The notes: generated by a model from the sequence alone, not told the origin. 64,000 nt of DNA from Desulfobacula toluolica Tol2 (GCF_000307105.1 NC_018645.1:2182578-2246577); one strand, 5' to 3'; positions 37,221 to 47,290 are shown, counted from the stretch's first letter. Translations and numbers: made by a program.

Positions 37221-39287
37221 TTATGCTTCAAACTTATACCATTCCATTTTCTGCTTGAGTTTTTGGCCCAGCTCGTCCAGGTTCCGGGCCGCGATTTCCA
37301 GTTGCTTGGTGCCGGATGCGTTTTGGGCGCTGGCTTCTTTGATGTTCATCATTGCCATTCCCACCTGGTCCATTCCAACCAACTGCTGCTGGCTTGACGC
37401 CGCAATCTGGATCGCTGTATGGGCAGCTGTGGTAATGCTGCCTGTCAAGGTTGAGATTGCATCCCCTGATTTCCTGGCTTGTTTTATTCCTTCTTCAACA
37501 GTCTTGCTTCCCTCTTCAGTCACCAGGACTGCTTTGCCGGTGGCTTTTTGTACCTCGTTGAGTATTGTCCTCACCCTTTTGGTGGCCTGTTTGGATTGTT
37601 TTGCAAGGCTCTTGATTTCCTGGGCTACCACGGAAAAACCCTTGCCCATCTCACCTGCTTTAACTGCCTCAATAGAGGAGTTAACCGCGAGCAGGTTTGT
37701 CTGCTCTGCAATGTCATCCACCGTGGCAATGATTTCTCCGATGGCCTGGTTCTGTTCGCTCAGCGTTACAATTGATTCGGCAATAGATCCTATATGGGTT
37801 TTTATCCGGCTCATTCCATCAATGGTTTCATCTGTGGCCTGCTTGCCTGTAATTGATATTTGCTGGGCCTGTTGAGCATTTTCGGAAACAGTTTTTGATT
37901 TTTTATTGGCAAGGTCCGCAGTCTGTTTTATTTCCTCCATTGTGGTGGTGGTCTCATTTGCTGACGTAGCAGTCTCCGAGACACTGGTGGCAAGCTCGGT
38001 AACTGTGGCGGCGATTTCAGAAGTTGAAGAGGAAATAACATTAATCGCCTCTTTTAATGAAACAGACTGTTCCTGAAGTCTTTTGGTCATGGCTGCCAGG
38101 GCATTTCCCAGCACGTCCTTTGTTGATCTGGGTTTTACTTTAATATTTAAATCTCCTTTGGATATTTTTTCAGCCAATTGTGTCTTCTCCTGCAAGCTTT
38201 CTTTCAGGTTTCTGAAAATATCTGCCAGTTGGCCGATTTCATCGTTTTGCACAATTTCTACTTCATAAGTAAAATCACCGTCAGATATTTTTCTTGCAAT
38301 TTCTGTGATCCTGGAAATAGGAATAGTAATGGCCCTGATGATGATAAACGAGAGGATTATTCCCAAAACAATAGCGGCAATTATGCCGCTGAGCATCCTG
38401 TTTTTTGCCGAAGCCATCTCGTTGAGCATCTTGTTTTTCTGGTCTGCCTCCACTTCCTTACAAATGTAATTAAATGAATTTGCTACATGCATCATTTTTT
38501 CTAAATTTACCTTGAATCCATCACTTAGTTCCTTGTAATTGAAAAAAGCCTTTTGGTACTCTTTAGCTTTAATAATAATTTGTTCAGCCATTTTTTGAGT
38601 TTCTTCTTTATCTAAACGGCGTTTAAGATCTGTTGCATGGTCGATGATATTTTTTATATTTTTGATTAATTGTTGAGAAGACTTTTCATCATTGCGCAAG
38701 ATAAAGTTTTTTTCATTCCGCCTGCATTCATGAATCCAGTTGATAATCAGGTTTGCATCGTCAGACTTTGTCAATATGTCGTTTTGCTCAGCCTTGCTTG
38801 CATTTTTTTCGCGTAACCGGGAGTATTCTTTTTTCTGGTACTGTTTTAAATCATCAGCTATTTTTTCCAGGTCACGGGCTGCTTGAACCATGTCGGCATC
38901 CAGTGTTTTCTGTTGTGCTTCAATATCCAAATATTTATGAAAAGCATCGTCATAATTATCTGTAATGGCTAATACTTCGGACATATGAGTTTTATTTACA
39001 TCCTGTTTGAATTTTTCCCTGGTCTTTTTGGCCTGCTTTTTCATTCCATCCAGGTTGGCAAGTACCTCATCGGCATACTGCCGATCATGTGTCAGAGCAT
39101 AATTCTTACCTGATCTGTTTATCCCGAGCGCGTATTTGACCAGACGGTTAACGCTTTCAACCTTGTCAACCCGGTCCTCCATTGCGAGCAAGCCTTTGTG
39201 GCCGAAATACATCACCGCCATCGCCAGAAGCAAAATAACGATAAAACCAAATCCTATTTTTATGCCGATCCTCATATTTTTGAACAT
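37221..39287 (-). CDS. Methyl-accepting chemoreceptor with HBM-type sensor
   Basis: This 688-residue receptor has an N-terminal membrane helix (about 9-28), a helical periplasmic sensor with two modules ([12 protein letters not shown] near 58 and [13 protein letters not shown] near 190) typical of helical bimodular (HBM) sensors, a second membrane helix (about 300-320), HAMP ([13 protein letters not shown]) and a signalling hairpin with [16 protein letters not shown]. The usual tip reads [16 protein letters not shown]. Methylation helices flank it. HBM sensors often see organic acids, but the ligand is unknown. It is the only receptor in this operon. Confidence 0.93.
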   Translation of the reverse strand: MFKNMRIGIKIGFGFIVILLLAMAVMYFGHKGLLAMEDRVDKVESVNRLVKYALGINRSGKNYALTHDRQYADEVLANLDGMKKQAKKTREKFKQDVNKTHMSEVLAITDNYDDAFHKYLDIEAQQKTLDADMVQAARDLEKIADDLKQYQKKEYSRLREKNASKAEQNDILTKSDDANLIINWIHECRRNEKNFILRNDEKSSQQLIKNIKNIIDHATDLKRRLDKEETQKMAEQIIIKAKEYQKAFFNYKELSDGFKVNLEKMMHVANSFNYICKEVEADQKNKMLNEMASAKNRMLSGIIAAIVLGIILSFIIIRAITIPISRITEIARKISDGDFTYEVEIVQNDEIGQLADIFRNLKESLQEKTQLAEKISKGDLNIKVKPRSTKDVLGNALAAMTKRLQEQSVSLKEAINVISSSTSEIAATVTELATSVSETATSANETTTTMEEIKQTADLANKKSKTVSENAQQAQQISITGKQATDETIDGMSRIKTHIGSIAESIVTLSEQNQAIGEIIATVDDIAEQTNLLAVNSSIEAVKAGEMGKGFSVVAQEIKSLAKQSKQATKRVRTILNEVQKATGKAVLVTEEGSKTVEEGIKQARKSGDAISTLTGSITTAAHTAIQIAASSQQQLVGMDQVGMAMMNIKEASAQNASGTKQLEIAARNLDELGQKLKQKMEWYKFEA

Positions 39288-39304
39288 TTGCCTCTCTCCT
39301 TTAC

Positions 39305-39928
39305 TTATGTATCAACTTCTTCGTGAACGATTATTTTTGAGTCAGATAGAATCATTGCCGCCTCAAGCACAACGATTCTATCCTCTAAAATACCTTTGAG
39401 ATATTCTTCACGAACTCCGGTTAAAGTGGGCAGCGATGGCTGGATTTCACTTGTCATGATGGACCTTACATCTGTAATGCTGTCCACTACTATACCGAAT
39501 TCGTTCAGCTCTGAACTGATGATGATGACTTTATTGAAGTCGGCAATTCCCTTATCCGGCAAGTCAAAGAATTTTTTGAGATCAATAATTGAGATAATCC
39601 TTCCGCGAACGTTGATAATACCCAGAACAAAGTTTGGTGTGCATGGTATGGCTGTGAATTCCTTTAATGGATAGACTTCACTGATGTACTTGGATTCAAT
39701 GGCATAATTTTCATAGGCCAGGACAAACTCCACTATTTCAATTTGAGCCTTTTTCCCCTCGATTTTCCCGGTTTCCCTGGAAAGCAGTTGAGCCCTTTTT
39801 TTAAGGATTTTAATTTTTTTGTCCGGGTCTGCTGGGAAACCTTTTCCAATAGCAGTATTTGATTCGTCCAAATGCCGATGAATCCGGTCCCAGTCTATTT
39901 TTTTTGACATTAAATCATTATTGCTCAT
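39305..39928 (-). CDS. cheW: CheW-type coupling protein (207 residues)
   Basis: CheW couples receptor and CheA. The C-terminal 150 residues form a CheW domain: [47 protein letters not shown] and [13 protein letters not shown]. The N-terminal 50 residues form a charged helix that is not part of the standard domain. This is the second CheW of the operon, like WspD. The start overlaps the end of the CheR gene. Confidence 0.93.
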   Translation of the reverse strand: MSNNDLMSKKIDWDRIHRHLDESNTAIGKGFPADPDKKIKILKKRAQLLSRETGKIEGKKAQIEIVEFVLAYENYAIESKYISEVYPLKEFTAIPCTPNFVLGIINVRGRIISIIDLKKFFDLPDKGIADFNKVIIISSELNEFGIVVDSITDVRSIMTSEIQPSLPTLTGVREEYLKGILEDRIVVLEAAMILSDSKIIVHEEVDT

Positions 39929-41504
39929 TTGCGGCCTCCTGGCCGGATGTTAATTTTATGATTTCCATGAGACGACCGGCGGTTATTCCGTCCGACTCCG
40001 GCACAATATCGTCTGTTTGCATCCCGCTCAAAATGGAGATGGCATTATCAAAATTTTTTTTTGATTCTTTCAGCTTGCCCAGCCGGCAGTTGATATTTCC
40101 GAGAGAAAAATAGGCAAGCACAAAGTTATAGTCGAGATAAAGCACGTTCTTTAGTGCTGATGCCGCCTCTTCCATTCGGCCCATCTCGGCCATGATGGTT
40201 GATAATAAATAATGGAAGGACGGGTTGAGCTTGTCTGTGACAATCGCCTTTTCACACCATTGTGCCGCTTTGGCCAGGTCTCCTTTGTTGGCGTATGTTC
40301 GAGCCAGCAAGGTCATGGCATCGGCGTTGAATTGGTCGTTTGATAATAGTTCACGGAGTAATTCAGCGGCCTTGGTATATTCACCTCTCTCAAATAATTG
40401 CAGAGCCTGTTTGCTGGAACTTTTGTCCGGTTCTGTTGATTTGGGAGATTCCGGGGATATTTTCAGCGGTTGGGGCATGATTTCATCGGTTATATCGGTC
40501 TTTTCCAAAAAAAGAAGTTCTTGCTGAAAATAATTTTGATAATCAAGCTGGTTTTTCGGCTGGTTTTCCGGGATTGGGAATACCGGATTTTCTTTGAAAT
40601 CTTGTTTAAAAGAAGTTTGACTGCTGCCTTTTTGGTAGAAAATAGCCCCATCGCAGTACACGGTATTAAATTTTGAATGAAATTGGTTGGGCATTTCTCC
40701 CGGACTTACCACAAACCATCCTCCCTTTGAGTTAGATCGGTATATGCGGCTGATAACCTTTTTGACATATTCAGGTGGAAAATACATAAGTACGTTTCGG
40801 CAAAAGATTAAATCCATGGCGTTGGTATTATTTGTTATCGAGGGGTAACAATTATCCATAAGATTAAGGTATGAAAATTTGACCATCTTTTTGATCAGCG
40901 GATCAAGCCTGTAATGTCCGTTTTTTGTTTTTGTGAAGTATGTGTCCTTGAACCGCTCAGAAGTTCCCCGGAATGACCATTTGGTATAAATTCCGCCTAA
41001 AGCCTTTTTTAAAAATTGAGGATTAATATCAGTCGCACAAATGGTGATATTCCAATCGCTTAAATCCGGGATCATTTTTGAAAGCAATATGGCCAGAGAA
41101 TATGGCTCCTCACCTGTGGAGCAGGCCGCGCTCCACAGCCGCAGACACTTGCCGGTCTTTTGGCGTGCTTGCATCAATTTTGGAAGGATGTGTGTTTCAA
41201 GAGCATTGAAAACGTTTTTGTCCCGGAAAAAATAGGTTTCCCCAATGGTGAGATGGATTGCCAGGGACTCAATTCGGCTTTTTGTGAGCGACGAGGATAA
41301 AAGCCATTGGATAAACGATTCCGGGTCTTTGTGATCAAACTCTTGGCAGGCTGATACAATGCCCCGGCTAAGATCCGGCCAACGTTCTTTTGGAAAATAA
41401 AGTCCCATATTAGCGGATAGAAATTTGCTGATCAAGCTCAGTGATGATTCTGAAATTGCTGTTTCATTTTCACTATATAAAGGTTTATTGATATAGTGCA
41501 TCAT
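39918..41504 (-). CDS. cheR: CheR-type methyltransferase with TPR domain
   Basis: CheR methylates glutamates of the receptor using S-adenosylmethionine. The methyltransferase part (about 10-275) has YFFRD, LWSAACSTGEEPYSLA, ATDINPQFLKKA and DLIFCRNVLMYF. A linker and two to three TPR repeats (about 355-460) follow, the WspC/FrzF plan that may link it to other parts. The ORF can be extended to 41549, but that overlaps the preceding CheW by 65 bases; ATGs at 41504/41501 overlap by less. No clear ribosome site chooses the start. Confidence 0.9.
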   Translation of the reverse strand: MMHYINKPLYSENETAISESSLSLISKFLSANMGLYFPKERWPDLSRGIVSACQEFDHKDPESFIQWLLSSSLTKSRIESLAIHLTIGETYFFRDKNVFNALETHILPKLMQARQKTGKCLRLWSAACSTGEEPYSLAILLSKMIPDLSDWNITICATDINPQFLKKALGGIYTKWSFRGTSERFKDTYFTKTKNGHYRLDPLIKKMVKFSYLNLMDNCYPSITNNTNAMDLIFCRNVLMYFPPEYVKKVISRIYRSNSKGGWFVVSPGEMPNQFHSKFNTVYCDGAIFYQKGSSQTSFKQDFKENPVFPIPENQPKNQLDYQNYFQQELLFLEKTDITDEIMPQPLKISPESPKSTEPDKSSSKQALQLFERGEYTKAAELLRELLSNDQFNADAMTLLARTYANKGDLAKAAQWCEKAIVTDKLNPSFHYLLSTIMAEMGRMEEAASALKNVLYLDYNFVLAYFSLGNINCRLGKLKESKKNFDNAISILSGMQTDDIVPESDGITAGRLMEIIKLTSGQEAANEQ

Positions 41505-41940
41505 CCAATGCTTTTTCTTCATCAAGAGATAGAAATTGATTGAGATCATGAATGAAGATCATGCCGTTTTCGAATTTGACTATACCTTCTATATATCCCA
41601 TGCCGGGAATAATTTTTTCAGTTTTAGTGACCTCCTGCTCTGAACACTCAATAACGCCGTTTACGCTGTCTGTTAAAAGAATGACCGTCCGTCTTATTGT
41701 GTGGGCAATAATCAAATGATCGGTCAAGTCAATTTCTTTATCAGGAATTCCAAAGCGTTTTCTTATATTAAAAACCGGAAGAACCCGGCCCTGAACATTC
41801 ACCACTCCGAGAACAATATCCGGTGCATTGGGCAATCGAGTTATCTCAACAGAGCTTATAACCCTGTCAACAGCATCAAGATGCAACGCATATCTCTGAC
41901 CGGAGAGTGAAAATCCCAATAGTCGAACAAGACTGCTCAT
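41485..41940 (-). CDS. cheW: CheW-type coupling protein (151 residues)
   Basis: The protein is a single CheW domain: LLGFSLSGQRYALHLDAVDRV, PNAPDIVLGVVNVQGRVLPV and VILLTDSVNGVIEC. It is the first gene of the chemosensory operon and lies divergently from proA, with 292 bases between. In Wsp-type operons two CheW-like proteins couple the receptor to the CheA-REC kinase. TATAAT with a poor -35 lies about 110 bases upstream. Confidence 0.93.
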   Translation of the reverse strand: MSSLVRLLGFSLSGQRYALHLDAVDRVISSVEITRLPNAPDIVLGVVNVQGRVLPVFNIRKRFGIPDKEIDLTDHLIIAHTIRRTVILLTDSVNGVIECSEQEVTKTEKIIPGMGYIEGIVKFENGMIFIHDLNQFLSLDEEKALDDALYQ

Positions 41941-42232
41941 AATGTTTGTCCTTGCAGCAGAGCTTGTCTTTGTCTGCCTGATTATTAAACCATGAAATTA
42001 CTAGAATATTTTTAATATTCCAGTTAATTTAAAAATAAATCCTTTTACTATATATTATAGGACAATACAATCCGAATTTAAGAAATAAAATCCCGCTTTT
42101 TTAGTTGTTTTTTAGTACTTTTGTGTTTTTTACCCCTTTTGGAAGTGGTTTTTACCCTTGACAGAAAAACAAATTTAATGGATGAATAGGGCGTAAAATC
42201 AAAGAACAGGAAGTTTAAGTTAAGGAAAAAAA

Positions 42233-43525
42233 ATGGATATTCAAGCAATAGCCACGCAATGTAAAGATGCTGCTATTTTGATGTCGGCACTTTCAACAGA
42301 TATCAAAGATAAGGCACTGAAAAATATTATTAAGGCCTTGGAAACTAATATGGATCTTATTATTGATGCCAATAAAAACGATCTGGAACAGGCCCGAAAA
42401 GATAATCTGGACGCTCCTTTATTAAAACGGTTGAAATTTGATCAACCAAAAATATCCGAAGCCTGTGACGGGATTGCCAGTCTGATAAAACTGGAAGACC
42501 CGGTGGGAAAGACATTGTCCGCAACTGAGCTTGACAAAGGTTTGACCCTTTTTAAGGTTAGCCGGCCCATTGGCGTGATAGGGGTTATTTTTGAATCCCG
42601 CCCGGATGCCCTGGTACAGATTGCCGCGCTTTGTTTGAAAAGCGGGAATGCTGTTTTGCTCAAAGGGGGCAGTGAGGCTTCGGCTACCAATCAAATCCTG
42701 GCGTCCGTCATTTCCAAAGCCGGTGTGGATACCGGGTTGCCTGAAGGATGGCTGGGGTTGCTGGAAACCCGAAGCGATGTGGATCAGATGCTGAAGCTTG
42801 AAAAATATGTTGATCTGATTATCCCAAGAGGCAGTAATGAATTTGTGCGTTATATAATGGATAATACCGTCATTCCGGTTCTGGGACATGCAGACGGGAT
42901 TTGTCACCTTTATATTGATCGGCTTGCCGATCCCAAAATGGCGGTTGACCTGTCCGTGGACAGCAAATGCCAGTATGTGGCGGTGTGTAATGCAACAGAA
43001 ACCATCCTGGTTCATGAAGCTTTGGCCAAAGATATTCTTCCTGTGTTAAAAAAAGAACTGGAAGCAAAGGGTGTTAAAATTTACGGGTGTGAGAAGACAG
43101 GTGATATCATTGATGTTGAAGCCGCCACCGAGAAAGACTGGCAGACCGAATACCTTGATTTGATTGTCTCCATTAAGGTTGTGCCGTCTTTGAAAGAGGC
43201 TGTGGCGCATATTAACCGGTATGGATCGGGCCACACAGATGTGATCGTGACTTCGGATAAGAAAAGGGCCCTGTATTTTATGGATCATACAGATACGGCA
43301 GATGCGTTCTGGAACTGCAGCAGCAGGTTCAGTGACGGGTTTCGGTTCGGCCTGGGTGCTGAAGTGGGAATCAGCACCAATAAAATTCATGCGCGGGGAC
43401 CGGTGGGGCTTGAAGGGCTTATGATTTACCAGTGGCGAATGATAGGTGACGGGCATATGGTAAAAGATTATACCGGCGAGGCTGCAAAACCGTTCACCCA
43501 TAAATCCTTGAATAAAGATTTTTAG
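42233..43525 (+). CDS. proA: Gamma-glutamyl phosphate reductase
   Basis: ProA reduces glutamyl-5-phosphate to glutamate semialdehyde with NADPH in proline synthesis. The 430-residue protein shows GVIGVIFESRPDALVQIA, LKGGSEA, the catalytic Cys in AVCNATETILVHE, and FGLGAEVGISTNKIHARGPVGLEGL at the end (family-typical). AAGGAAAAAA precedes the ATG. A TTGACA lies at 42158-42163, but no good -10 goes with it. proB follows after 12 bases, the reverse of the common proB-proA order. Confidence 0.96.
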   Translation: MDIQAIATQCKDAAILMSALSTDIKDKALKNIIKALETNMDLIIDANKNDLEQARKDNLDAPLLKRLKFDQPKISEACDGIASLIKLEDPVGKTLSATELDKGLTLFKVSRPIGVIGVIFESRPDALVQIAALCLKSGNAVLLKGGSEASATNQILASVISKAGVDTGLPEGWLGLLETRSDVDQMLKLEKYVDLIIPRGSNEFVRYIMDNTVIPVLGHADGICHLYIDRLADPKMAVDLSVDSKCQYVAVCNATETILVHEALAKDILPVLKKELEAKGVKIYGCEKTGDIIDVEAATEKDWQTEYLDLIVSIKVVPSLKEAVAHINRYGSGHTDVIVTSDKKRALYFMDHTDTADAFWNCSSRFSDGFRFGLGAEVGISTNKIHARGPVGLEGLMIYQWRMIGDGHMVKDYTGEAAKPFTHKSLNKDF

Positions 43526-43537
43526 TTAGAGAGAAAC

Positions 43538-44668
43538 ATGCCAAAACAACGTTTGATTACTGCCAGACGGGTAGTTGTAAAATTGGGCAGTAATGTTATT
43601 ACAGCTAAAAACAGTTTGAATCTGGAGGTGATTGAATCCATCTCCAGGCAGATCAGCAGCCTTATGGACAGGGGGATTGAGGTGATCCTGGTTTCATCAG
43701 GTGCCATGGCGGCCGGACTTAGAAAAATGCAAATGATGCGCCGTCCGGATGAGATCCCCAAACGTCAGGCCATTGCAGCCATAGGCCAGAGCGGACTGAT
43801 GAATGCCTATGAAAAAAGTTTTTCTGAATGTGATAAAAAAGTGGCTCAGATTCTGTTGACCGCGGAAGACCTGAACAACCGGAAACGTTATCTGAATGCA
43901 AGAAATACATTGCATACACTCATGGAGTGGAAGGTTGTGCCTGTTATCAATGAGAATGACACCATCATGGTTGAAGAGATAAAACTTGGGGATAATGACA
44001 ATCTTGCCGCCATGATCACCTTGTTAATGGATGCGGATTTTTTGTTTATTTTAACCGATATTGATGGATTGTACGATAAAGATCCAAGGCAATTTTCCGA
44101 TGCAAAGCTGATCCCAAAAGTTACCACATTTGAAAAAGAGATTGAAGAATATGCAAGTCATATTCCCGGAACATTGGGCACCGGGGGAATGCTCAGTAAA
44201 ATACAGGCCGCCCGGAAAGTCACTTCCTCGGGAATTCCCATGATAGTGGCCAGGGGCAATTCCCAAAACGTACTATTGCGTTTGTTTGACGGGGAGGAAC
44301 ATGGCACATATTTTGTTCCCAGAAAAGAAAAAATGGCCAGCAGGAAATGCTGGATTGCCTATGCCCTTGTCCCCAAAGGCAGTCTTGTTATTGATCAAGG
44401 TGCGGTAAGTGCGGTACGAAAAAATGGAAAAAGCCTATTGCCCATAGGGGTTTTATCTGTGGAAGGGGAGTTTGAGCAGGGGGCCGCGGTTTTTTTTAAA
44501 ACTTCTGACAATGAAATCATTGGTACGGGACTGGTCAACTACCGGTCGTTTGATATCAATTTGATAAAAGGATTAAAATCTTCCCAGATAGAAGCCTGTC
44601 TTGGCGGCAAACATTATGATGAAATTATTCATCGGGACAATCTGGTACTCAAGAAAGATTGCGGATGA
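43538..44668 (+). CDS. proB: Glutamate 5-kinase with PUA domain
   Basis: ProB phosphorylates glutamate to start proline synthesis. The kinase domain shows RRVVVKLGSNVIT, ILVSSGAMAAG, NENDTIMVEE, ILTDIDGLYDKDP and GTGGMLSKIQAA. The last 95 residues (about 280-376) form a PUA domain (GSLVIDQGAVSAVRKNGKSL), as in E. coli. AGAGAG lies before the ATG. A hairpin follows the stop. Proline feedback is expected from the family. Confidence 0.96.
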   Translation: MPKQRLITARRVVVKLGSNVITAKNSLNLEVIESISRQISSLMDRGIEVILVSSGAMAAGLRKMQMMRRPDEIPKRQAIAAIGQSGLMNAYEKSFSECDKKVAQILLTAEDLNNRKRYLNARNTLHTLMEWKVVPVINENDTIMVEEIKLGDNDNLAAMITLLMDADFLFILTDIDGLYDKDPRQFSDAKLIPKVTTFEKEIEEYASHIPGTLGTGGMLSKIQAARKVTSSGIPMIVARGNSQNVLLRLFDGEEHGTYFVPRKEKMASRKCWIAYALVPKGSLVIDQGAVSAVRKNGKSLLPIGVLSVEGEFEQGAAVFFKTSDNEIIGTGLVNYRSFDINLIKGLKSSQIEACLGGKHYDEIIHRDNLVLKKDCG

Positions 44669-44801
44669 TTGGCATATATGAAATTTTCTAAACTTAGAAA
44701 GATTTCTAATTTTTTTTAGAAATCTTTATACTAATTGTTTTATACACAAACAGGTGTTACATCAAGGTGTTTGTAATCTGCTGATATTATAAATAAAATT
44801 A
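44669..44801 (+). repeat. Nested TTTCTAA/TTAGAAA palindromes after proB, possible terminator
   Basis: The heptamer TTTCTAA and its complement alternate four times within 44685-44722. The strongest fold pairs AAAGATTTCTAA (44698-44709) with TTAGAAATCTTT (44716-44727) around six T. Another fold is TTTCTAA-AC-TTAGAAA. No strong T-run follows, so terminator function is likely but not certain. The rest of the gap is AT-rich. Confidence 0.5.
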
Positions 44802-44870
44802 TTGTTTTGTAGACTGGCATGGTTTCTGCTTTCCATGATTCCAATAATTAATAATTTAATTTTGGATCAA

Positions 44871-45248
44871 ATGGCAAAACAAGATAAAAAATCACCTCAA
44901 ATAATGTTTATTGATAATGATGAACATGTTCGGGATTCCTTAAAAGTTTTTTTTGATAGCACCCAGATGGATTTTTTGATATTTAAAACAGCAGCACAAG
45001 GGTTGAATTCTCTCAAATATCAGAAGATTGACATAGTTATTTCAGATTATTTTTTACCTGATATGAATGGCGTTGACTTTTTAAATCAGGTGGCTATGGA
45101 TAATCCTGATATTATAAGAATTTTAATGACAACGATTGTTAATGATGATTTAAAACTTGACGTACTTAAGGCGGGAATAGATTTTTTTATTGAAAAGCCG
45201 CTGACCGTAGCATCTTTGGATACAATTATTAACGAATTAAAAAGCTAA
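44871..45248 (+). CDS. Stand-alone receiver protein upstream of tmc
   Basis: The 125-residue protein is a single receiver domain. The acidic pair in MFIDNDEH, the phospho-Asp in VISDYFLPDMNG, the Thr in ILMTT and the Lys in FIEKPL are all kept, so it should be phosphorylatable. There is no output domain. The ORF opens further upstream at 44802, but those residues are hydrophobic and unlike a receiver; the ATG at 44871 begins a usual Lys-rich lead-in. It lies 31 bases before tmcD and may share its transcript. Confidence 0.8.
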   Translation: MAKQDKKSPQIMFIDNDEHVRDSLKVFFDSTQMDFLIFKTAAQGLNSLKYQKIDIVISDYFLPDMNGVDFLNQVAMDNPDIIRILMTTIVNDDLKLDVLKAGIDFFIEKPLTVASLDTIINELKS

Positions 45249-45279
45249 TGTTGGTTTAACAAAAAGTTCGGAGATCAAA

Positions 45280-46536
45280 ATGGAAGAAAGCAAATCTTTT
45301 GACTGGACAACAAATTTAAAGGAAGTGCCTGTCCGGGAATGGAAAGACCGGTTTGCCTGGGTGGAAGAACCCTATGTCAGTCCTGATGGGGAGACCATTG
45401 CCGGCATTGTGAATGTCGAGGAAGGCGTGTTCTCAGTGTGTGAAAATGGTGAACTATGGACTGGCGAATATGAAAAGGCCTGGTGTTTAAGGCCCTTGCC
45501 GGATGGCAGGTTTGCTGCGTTAGTCAGCAATGATGAGGAATGGACATTGAGTATCAGCGGTAACGACTGGGAGAGCCGGTTTGATTTTATCTGGGATTTT
45601 CAGGCAACTCCCGATGGTTCGAGCGTAAGTATCGCAGTCCAGAAGGATTCGGAATATGCAATGGCGGTCAATGATGAATCCTGGGACCGGATGTATGATA
45701 ACATCAATGAAATGGTCTTAAGTGATACCGGCAGTACTGCTGCTGTCGTGCAGGTTTCCCCAATGTCTGCTGCGGATATCGAAACATTTAAACAAGGTGT
45801 TTTTTCCTGTGCCGTTAATGGAAAGGCCATTGAGAAAAAATTTTTAAATATATGGGATATAAGCTTTGATTCAACCGGTAAAAACGTTGCATATGGCGCG
45901 CGCTTAAACCGGAGTGACTATACTGTTGCCGTCAACGATACAGTTTGGGATAAAAAGTTTCAATCCGTATGGAAGCCTGTGTTTTTACCCGATGAATCTT
46001 CAGTCATAGCACCGGTTAAGACCGGTGGTAAATGGATTCTTTACAAAGACTGTCAACCTTTTTGGAAAAACAGCTATGAACAGCTCTGGAAACTTTTGGT
46101 TTCTCCAAAAACCGGTAATGTTGCCGCCATTGTATCCAAAGAGTTCGGTAAATGGACGGTTGCACAAAATGATACTGTCTGGAATATGTCTGCAGATCAG
46201 ATGATTTCAGATCTTGTTTATTCAAAAGACGGATCAACCCTGGTGGCGGTACTCAAAGACAAAGGGGCCTGGACTTTAGCGGTGAATCAAAAAAAATGGG
46301 ATCTTGCGGCAGACAAGGTGTTTGATCCGTGTATAAGTTCTGATGGCAGTATTGTATCTGTCGTAATTGAAAAACAGGGACAATATTTTCTGGTGGTAAA
46401 TAATCATGTGATCCCAAATGGTTATGATTTTATGACCACCCCTGTGATCAGTCCTGATAATACAAAAATTATGCAACGGGCAGTGACAGACGGTGTATAT
46501 CAACGACAGATCCTGTCACTTAACAAGATTTTATAA
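45280..46536 (+). CDS. tmcD: Tmc complex Trp-rich repeat protein
   Basis: TmcD is the cytoplasmic tryptophan-rich subunit of the transmembrane Tmc complex. The 418-residue protein consists of repeated blade-like units with W and DG/SPDG turns (VSPDGETIAG, PDGRFAALVSNDEEWTLSI, SKDGSTLVAVLKDKGAWTLA), suggesting a beta-propeller. About 20 Trp residues are spread through it. There are no Cys motifs for cofactors. The order tmcD-C-B-A is the reverse of that in Desulfovibrio, but the set is complete. AAGTTCGGAG-like ribosome site precedes the ATG. Confidence 0.88.
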   Translation: MEESKSFDWTTNLKEVPVREWKDRFAWVEEPYVSPDGETIAGIVNVEEGVFSVCENGELWTGEYEKAWCLRPLPDGRFAALVSNDEEWTLSISGNDWESRFDFIWDFQATPDGSSVSIAVQKDSEYAMAVNDESWDRMYDNINEMVLSDTGSTAAVVQVSPMSAADIETFKQGVFSCAVNGKAIEKKFLNIWDISFDSTGKNVAYGARLNRSDYTVAVNDTVWDKKFQSVWKPVFLPDESSVIAPVKTGGKWILYKDCQPFWKNSYEQLWKLLVSPKTGNVAAIVSKEFGKWTVAQNDTVWNMSADQMISDLVYSKDGSTLVAVLKDKGAWTLAVNQKKWDLAADKVFDPCISSDGSIVSVVIEKQGQYFLVVNNHVIPNGYDFMTTPVISPDNTKIMQRAVTDGVYQRQILSLNKIL

Positions 46537-46563
46537 AAGGATATTTAACCAAAGGAGACACAT

Positions 46564-47223
46564 ATGAATGCCTTTATAGACTTTATTATGGGGCCAATGG
46601 TCTGGGTATCTTTTTTGATTTTCATACTCGGACTGATATTTAAAATCGTTTCTATTATCAAAGATGTGAATGCCAGAGAGCCTTATATCTATTCATACCT
46701 GACCTTGAAACACAGTTTAAGATCAATTTTTGCCTGGCTGATTCCGTTTTTCCCCCAAAGTACAAAACAAAGCCCGGTATTTTATTCAATATCTTATATT
46801 TTCCATCTGCTTCTTTTTATTGTTCCCATTTTTTTGATGTCCCACATTGTTTTGATTGATGAAGCGTTCCAGGTTTCCTGGATAGCTTTGGATGACGGCC
46901 TGGCCGATATATTAACTGTTGTTGTGATCCTTGCGTTGGTTTTCTTTGCCGTTCGAAGACAGAAGGTTCCTGAAGTAAGGTATTTAACATCCTTTAAAGA
47001 TTATATATTGTTGTTAATTGTTGCTTTGCCTTTTATTACAGGTTTTCTGGCATATCACCAGTTCTTTTTATACAAACTAATGGTCATCATGCATGTGCTT
47101 TCAGGAGAGTTGATGCTCATTCTCATTCCGTTTTCAAGATTTTCCCACATGGTTGTTGCCCCGTTGACAAGGGCTTATATGGGGTCTGAATTTGGAAATG
47201 TCAGACATGCAAAAGACTGGTAA
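46564..47223 (+). CDS. tmcC: Tmc complex membrane subunit (cytochrome b-like)
   Basis: TmcC is the integral membrane subunit related to nitrate reductase gamma/HdrE, which binds haem b and may contact quinone. The 219-residue protein has about five hydrophobic segments; His residues in FHLLLF, MSHIV, AYHQFF, IMHVLSG and FSHMVV give candidate haem ligands. The ribosome site CCAAAGGAGACA lies directly before the ATG, nearly identical to the one before the tmcB leader. It probably ties TmcB on the inside to TmcA outside. Confidence 0.9.
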   Translation: MNAFIDFIMGPMVWVSFLIFILGLIFKIVSIIKDVNAREPYIYSYLTLKHSLRSIFAWLIPFFPQSTKQSPVFYSISYIFHLLLFIVPIFLMSHIVLIDEAFQVSWIALDDGLADILTVVVILALVFFAVRRQKVPEVRYLTSFKDYILLLIVALPFITGFLAYHQFFLYKLMVIMHVLSGELMLILIPFSRFSHMVVAPLTRAYMGSEFGNVRHAKDW

Positions 47224-47242
47224 TAAGCCAAAGGAGACAAAT

Positions 47243-47290
47243 ATGCTAAAGCCAATGACAAGCAAAGGAAATGATAACCAAAGGAAATGA
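47243..47290 (+). CDS. 15-codon leader frame before tmcB (displaced original start?)
   Basis: A very strong ribosome site (CCAAAGGAGACA, the same as before tmcC) precedes ATG 47243. The frame encodes MLKPMTSKGNDNQRK and stops at 47288-47290, inside the tmcB start region. Removing one copy of the 16-bp repeat here joins it in frame to tmcB. It is either the remnant of the former tmcB start or a coupling leader. Confidence 0.5.
   Translation: MLKPMTSKGNDNQRK

Noticed and set aside
42004-42020. GAATATT-TTT-AATATTC hairpin between cheW and proA as a terminator
   Set aside because: It lies in a divergent promoter region where no gene ends; AT-only stem of 7 pairs, likely chance or an operator at best.
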